From Marisimplicoccus sp038110465 (GTDB lineage: Bacteria; Bacteroidota; Bacteroidia; Flavobacteriales; Flavobacteriaceae): a stretch of DNA of 64,000 nt. The stretch is from positions 1-64,000 of the forward strand of contig JAYNJU010000002.1 of NCBI GenBank assembly GCA_038110465.1. Reading direction: 5' to 3'. Below, piece after piece: positions 60,458-64,000 of the stretch. How positions within the stretch are numbered: the first letter of the stretch is position 1; each line of letters starts with the position of its first letter. Position numbers and translations under genes: made by a program. Under the pieces are notes generated by a model. That model saw only the letters and a program-made list of their open reading frames with translations, was not told the DNA's origin and did no database searches.

Positions 60458-61738
60458 CTATTCAAATTCTTTAATTGTTGATATTATAATACTAATACAA
60501 TCATATAATTGCTCTTGTGTCATAACAAGAGGGGGTGCAAACCTTATTATATTTCCATGAGTAGGTTTTGCAAGCAGACCATTGTCTCTTAACTTTAAAC
60601 ATATGTTCCAAGCAGTTTGGCTATCTTGAGAATCGTTGATAACAATTGCATTTAAAAGTCCCTTACCTCTAACAAGCTTAACTATTTTACTAGACTTGAT
60701 ATACTTATTCATTTCCGATCTAAAAATTTCACCAAGGACTCTTGCATTTTGAGCAAGTTTTTCATCAATTATTATTTCAAGTGCTTTCTTTGCAATACTT
60801 GCAGCAAAAGGATTTCCACCAAAAGTACTTCCATGTTGGCCGGGCTGAATAACCTCCATTATTTCAGAGTCACAAAGAACTGCTGAAATTGGGTAAGTCC
60901 CTCCACTTAATGCTTTTGCAAGAATTAAAATATCAGGTCTTACATAAGTTGACTGTTGTTCACAAGTAGATTGACAATTACAATCACCACAAGATGCAAG
61001 TAAAGAACCTGTTCTTCCAAGACCAGTCTGAATTTCATCAGCAATCATTAAAACATTATATTTAGTACACAACATCCTAACTTTCTTTAAGTATTCAGGT
61101 TCAGGCACATTTACTCCTGCTTCACCTTGAATAGGCTCTACTAAAAAAGCTACTATATTTTTGTCTTTTTTGAATTCATTTTCCAAGGCATTAGTATCTC
61201 CATGTGGTATAAGAATAAACCCAGGTGTATGAGGGCCAAAGTAGTCTTTAGATCCTGGATCAGTAGAAAAAGAAATTACAGTTGTAGTTCTACCATGAAA
61301 ATTATTATTACACACTACAATTTTAGCTTGATTTTTATCAATATTCTTTTTTAAATATCCCCACTTTCTAGATAATTTAATTGATGTCTCAACTCCCTCT
61401 GCGCCAGTATTCATAGGAAGCAGTTGGTCAAATCCAAATAATTTTGTTGCAAACTCCATATACTCACCAAGCTTATTATTATGAAAAGCTCTTGATGTTA
61501 ATGTCAGTGTTTCAGCTTGATTTTTTATTAAATTAACTAGTTCAGGATGGCAATGACCTTGATTAACAGCTGAATAAGCAGATAAAAAATCATAATATTT
61601 TTTTCCATTCACGTCCCACATAAATACACCTTCTCCTTTTTCTAAAACTACTGGAAGTGGATGATAATCATGTGCACCATATTTTTTTTCAAGATCTAAG
61701 TGGAATTTTGATAAATCTATATTGACTTTTTCTGACAA
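60458..61738 (-). CDS. rocD: Ornithine aminotransferase
   Basis: A 426-residue class III PLP aminotransferase converting ornithine to glutamate semialdehyde. PLP lysine is in ILAKALSGG, the cofactor Asp is in IADEIQTGLGRTG, and GSTFGGNPFA is the substrate-side loop. A Cys-rich insert with four Cys follows LASCGDCNCQSTCEQQ, known in Bacteroidota forms. It feeds arginine-derived ornithine into proline and glutamate, which may connect with the guanidino enzymes at 33964-35780. Co-oriented with the desulfurase. Confidence 0.92.
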   Translation of the reverse strand: MSEKVNIDLSKFHLDLEKKYGAHDYHPLPVVLEKGEGVFMWDVNGKKYYDFLSAYSAVNQGHCHPELVNLIKNQAETLTLTSRAFHNNKLGEYMEFATKLFGFDQLLPMNTGAEGVETSIKLSRKWGYLKKNIDKNQAKIVVCNNNFHGRTTTVISFSTDPGSKDYFGPHTPGFILIPHGDTNALENEFKKDKNIVAFLVEPIQGEAGVNVPEPEYLKKVRMLCTKYNVLMIADEIQTGLGRTGSLLASCGDCNCQSTCEQQSTYVRPDILILAKALSGGTYPISAVLCDSEIMEVIQPGQHGSTFGGNPFAASIAKKALEIIIDEKLAQNARVLGEIFRSEMNKYIKSSKIVKLVRGKGLLNAIVINDSQDSQTAWNICLKLRDNGLLAKPTHGNIIRFAPPLVMTQEQLYDCISIIISTIKEFE

Positions 61739-61793
61739 AATTTAGGTAGTTTGATTTATTATAAATATAGTAATTTTGAAAATATTTAAATCA

Positions 61794-62255
61794 ATGACTT
61801 CTAAATATAAGTTGCTTATTTTATCCTTTATTTTATTGATTTCTTGTGAAAAAGATGATATCTGTATAGAAGGATCTGATAATACAAAAAAAATAACAAT
61901 AGGTTTTTTAGATAATGAAACTAAAAATCCAAAAAGTATAAGTTTAGAGAGTGTAAGAGGTGTAGACAATGATTCAATTTTAGAAGAATTAACAGGAAAT
62001 ACTATTAAACTTCCATTAAGAGTAAATAAGAATAAAACTACTTATATAATGAAGTTCAATAGTATAGAAGATACTCTCGAAATAAATCACTTTTCAATTC
62101 ATAAATACTTGAATAGATCATGTGGTTTCATTTCCAATTTTTTATTAAAATCTAGCACTGAAATCTCAAAAAATTCTGGATGGATAAAAGAAGTAAGTAT
62201 TGAAAACGATTCAATTTTTAATGAAGAAAAAACTAACATATATATTCATTTTTAG
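61794..62255 (+). CDS. DUF6452 family lipoprotein
   Basis: About 153 residues from the ATG at 61794 (a TTG 6 codons earlier is also open). Signal peptide with lipobox LISC followed by EKDDICIEG, the start common to the DUF6452 family of flavobacterial lipoproteins. The rest is beta-rich with one conserved Cys late. The role is unknown. It overlaps the DUF6048 gene by 35 bases, and the two families occur together. Confidence 0.82.
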   Translation: MTSKYKLLILSFILLISCEKDDICIEGSDNTKKITIGFLDNETKNPKSISLESVRGVDNDSILEELTGNTIKLPLRVNKNKTTYIMKFNSIEDTLEINHFSIHKYLNRSCGFISNFLLKSSTEISKNSGWIKEVSIENDSIFNEEKTNIYIHF

Positions 62256-62940
62256 TTTGATTTTTTTATCTAATTCTTTAATATCACAAGATATTATTAA
62301 TGAAATAGATACTTTAAAAAAAACAAATAAAAAACTGTCAATCAATAAATTAAGATTTGGATTAGATATTTCAAAACCTGCCATATCTTCAATAGAAAAA
62401 GATGATCTAAATCTTGAATTTGTAGGAGATCTTCAAGTTTCTGATAATTTATACTTCGCTGCTGAAATTGGTTCTACAAATAAATTCATTGAAGATGAAA
62501 ATATAAATTTCAATTCGACAGGAGATTATTTAAAAATAGGAATAGATTATAATATGTTTAATAATTGGGTTGGAATGGATAATTCAATATATATAGGACT
62601 TCGTTATGCAACTTCTAATTTTTCAAATTCTATACAGACTTACACAGTTAGAAATAGTGATTCCTATTTTTCAAATGTAGTTGAAAATAATTACGAGAAT
62701 ATAACTCATTCTGGATTAAATGGAAACTGGCTAGAGTTTTTAATCGGTGTAAAAGTAGAAACATTTAATAATATATATCTTGGTATAAGTGTAAGATTAA
62801 ACAAATTACTTTCAGATTCTAAACCTAATAATTTTGATAATTTATTTATACCTGGTTTTAATAAAGTTACTGATGATAATACCTGGGGAAGTGGTTTTAA
62901 TTACACTTTGACTTATTCAATACCATTTAAAAAGAAATAA
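62221..62940 (+). CDS. DUF6048 family outer-membrane-like protein
   Basis: About 239 residues from the ATG at 62221. A signal peptide ends near SLISQ (about residue 22). Alternating strands with Tyr/Asn/Gly and a typical barrel-type final strand (LTYSIPFKKK) suggest a small beta-barrel. Family of unknown function that accompanies DUF6452. I prefer this ATG to the TTG at 62200 because MKKKLTYIFIFSLIF is a usual signal peptide start. The stop codon lies next to the rRNA terminator. Confidence 0.82.
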   Translation: MKKKLTYIFIFSLIFLSNSLISQDIINEIDTLKKTNKKLSINKLRFGLDISKPAISSIEKDDLNLEFVGDLQVSDNLYFAAEIGSTNKFIEDENINFNSTGDYLKIGIDYNMFNNWVGMDNSIYIGLRYATSNFSNSIQTYTVRNSDSYFSNVVENNYENITHSGLNGNWLEFLIGVKVETFNNIYLGISVRLNKLLSDSKPNNFDNLFIPGFNKVTDDNTWGSGFNYTLTYSIPFKKK

Positions 62941-62963
62941 AAAAACCCTTTGAATAAAGGGTT
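62939..62963 (-). terminator. Terminator of the rRNA operon
   Basis: On the minus strand AACCCTT (62963-62957) pairs with AAGGGTT (62950-62944) around a short loop, followed by a T-run toward 62939. It ends 8 bases after the 5S gene and touches the end of the convergent DUF6048 gene. Confidence 0.85.
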
Positions 62964-62970
62964 AAAAAAA

Positions 62971-63076
<106 letters not shown>

Positions 63077-63139
63077 AAAAGTTTAATAAGGTCATATAAC
63101 ATTTGAAAATATCAAGCTAACAACAATCAAGAAAGTTTG

Positions 63140-64000
<861 letters not shown>

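Overview
The window is AT-rich (roughly 30% G+C by eye), gene-dense DNA from a member of the Bacteroidota, most likely a free-living, probably marine, flavobacterium with a compact genome. Signs of this are Bacteroidota-only families (DUF4290, DUF1599, DUF6452/DUF6048 pair, OmpP1/FadL porin, fused SecDF, fused CcsBA), a Rho factor with an Asn-rich N-terminal insert, a tmRNA tag ending ENNYALAA, MurA with Asp in place of the catalytic Cys, bacillithiol rather than glutathione genes, many lipoproteins, and promoter-like TAnnTTTG boxes instead of E. coli type -10 elements. No phage, insertion sequence or CRISPR array is visible. Several convergent gene pairs abut or overlap by 0 to 9 bases.

Layout. 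1-4700: tRNA-His, then a minus-strand thiol/redox and metabolic run (glutathione peroxidase, trans-sulfuration enzyme, bacillithiol deacetylase BshB1; DUF1599, short triosephosphate isomerase) next to folP. 4700-10600: MsbA-like exporter and truA, rho, rpsT, tRNA-Glu, proS. 10600-16450: Tyr-rich lipoprotein, FadL-like porin, folE, cysS, yidD, lgt. 16445-25700 (minus): secDF, mdh, gyrB, asnB, amidohydrolase lipoprotein. 25800-30650: ftsE-kdsA, tmRNA, two tandem secreted paralogues of unknown function, a strong terminator, an MscS channel. 30640-38900 (minus): large BNR-repeat secreted protein, a coupled pair of guanidino-group enzymes (CtlX and an amidinotransferase-like protein), CcsBA.

38970-44380 is the most interesting block: one tightly packed plus-strand run kdsC-maf-SRPBCC-SDR-DUF2256-cryptochrome DASH-photolyase-related protein-DUF2805. 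The last six genes look like a light-dependent DNA repair or light-signalling module. The DUF2256 gene is only 48 codons. The SDR lacks the catalytic Tyr. The photolyase-related protein has no cysteine in its last 116 residues, so it cannot bind the iron-sulfur cluster in the way described for PhrB.

44385-56835: murA, DUF4290, DUF493, a P-loop ATPase, fmt, HU, YqgE, a START-like protein, tRNA-Met, a matrixin-like lipoprotein, aconitase with alkB behind it, cutC, and a GMC oxidoreductase with a Tat-type small subunit. 56833-64000: a 6S RNA downstream of zapA on the same strand, a small coiled-coil gene, an M23 peptidase, cysteine desulfurase, ornithine aminotransferase, the DUF6452/DUF6048 pair, and the 3' end of an rRNA operon (5S and partial 23S, minus strand) that runs off the right edge.
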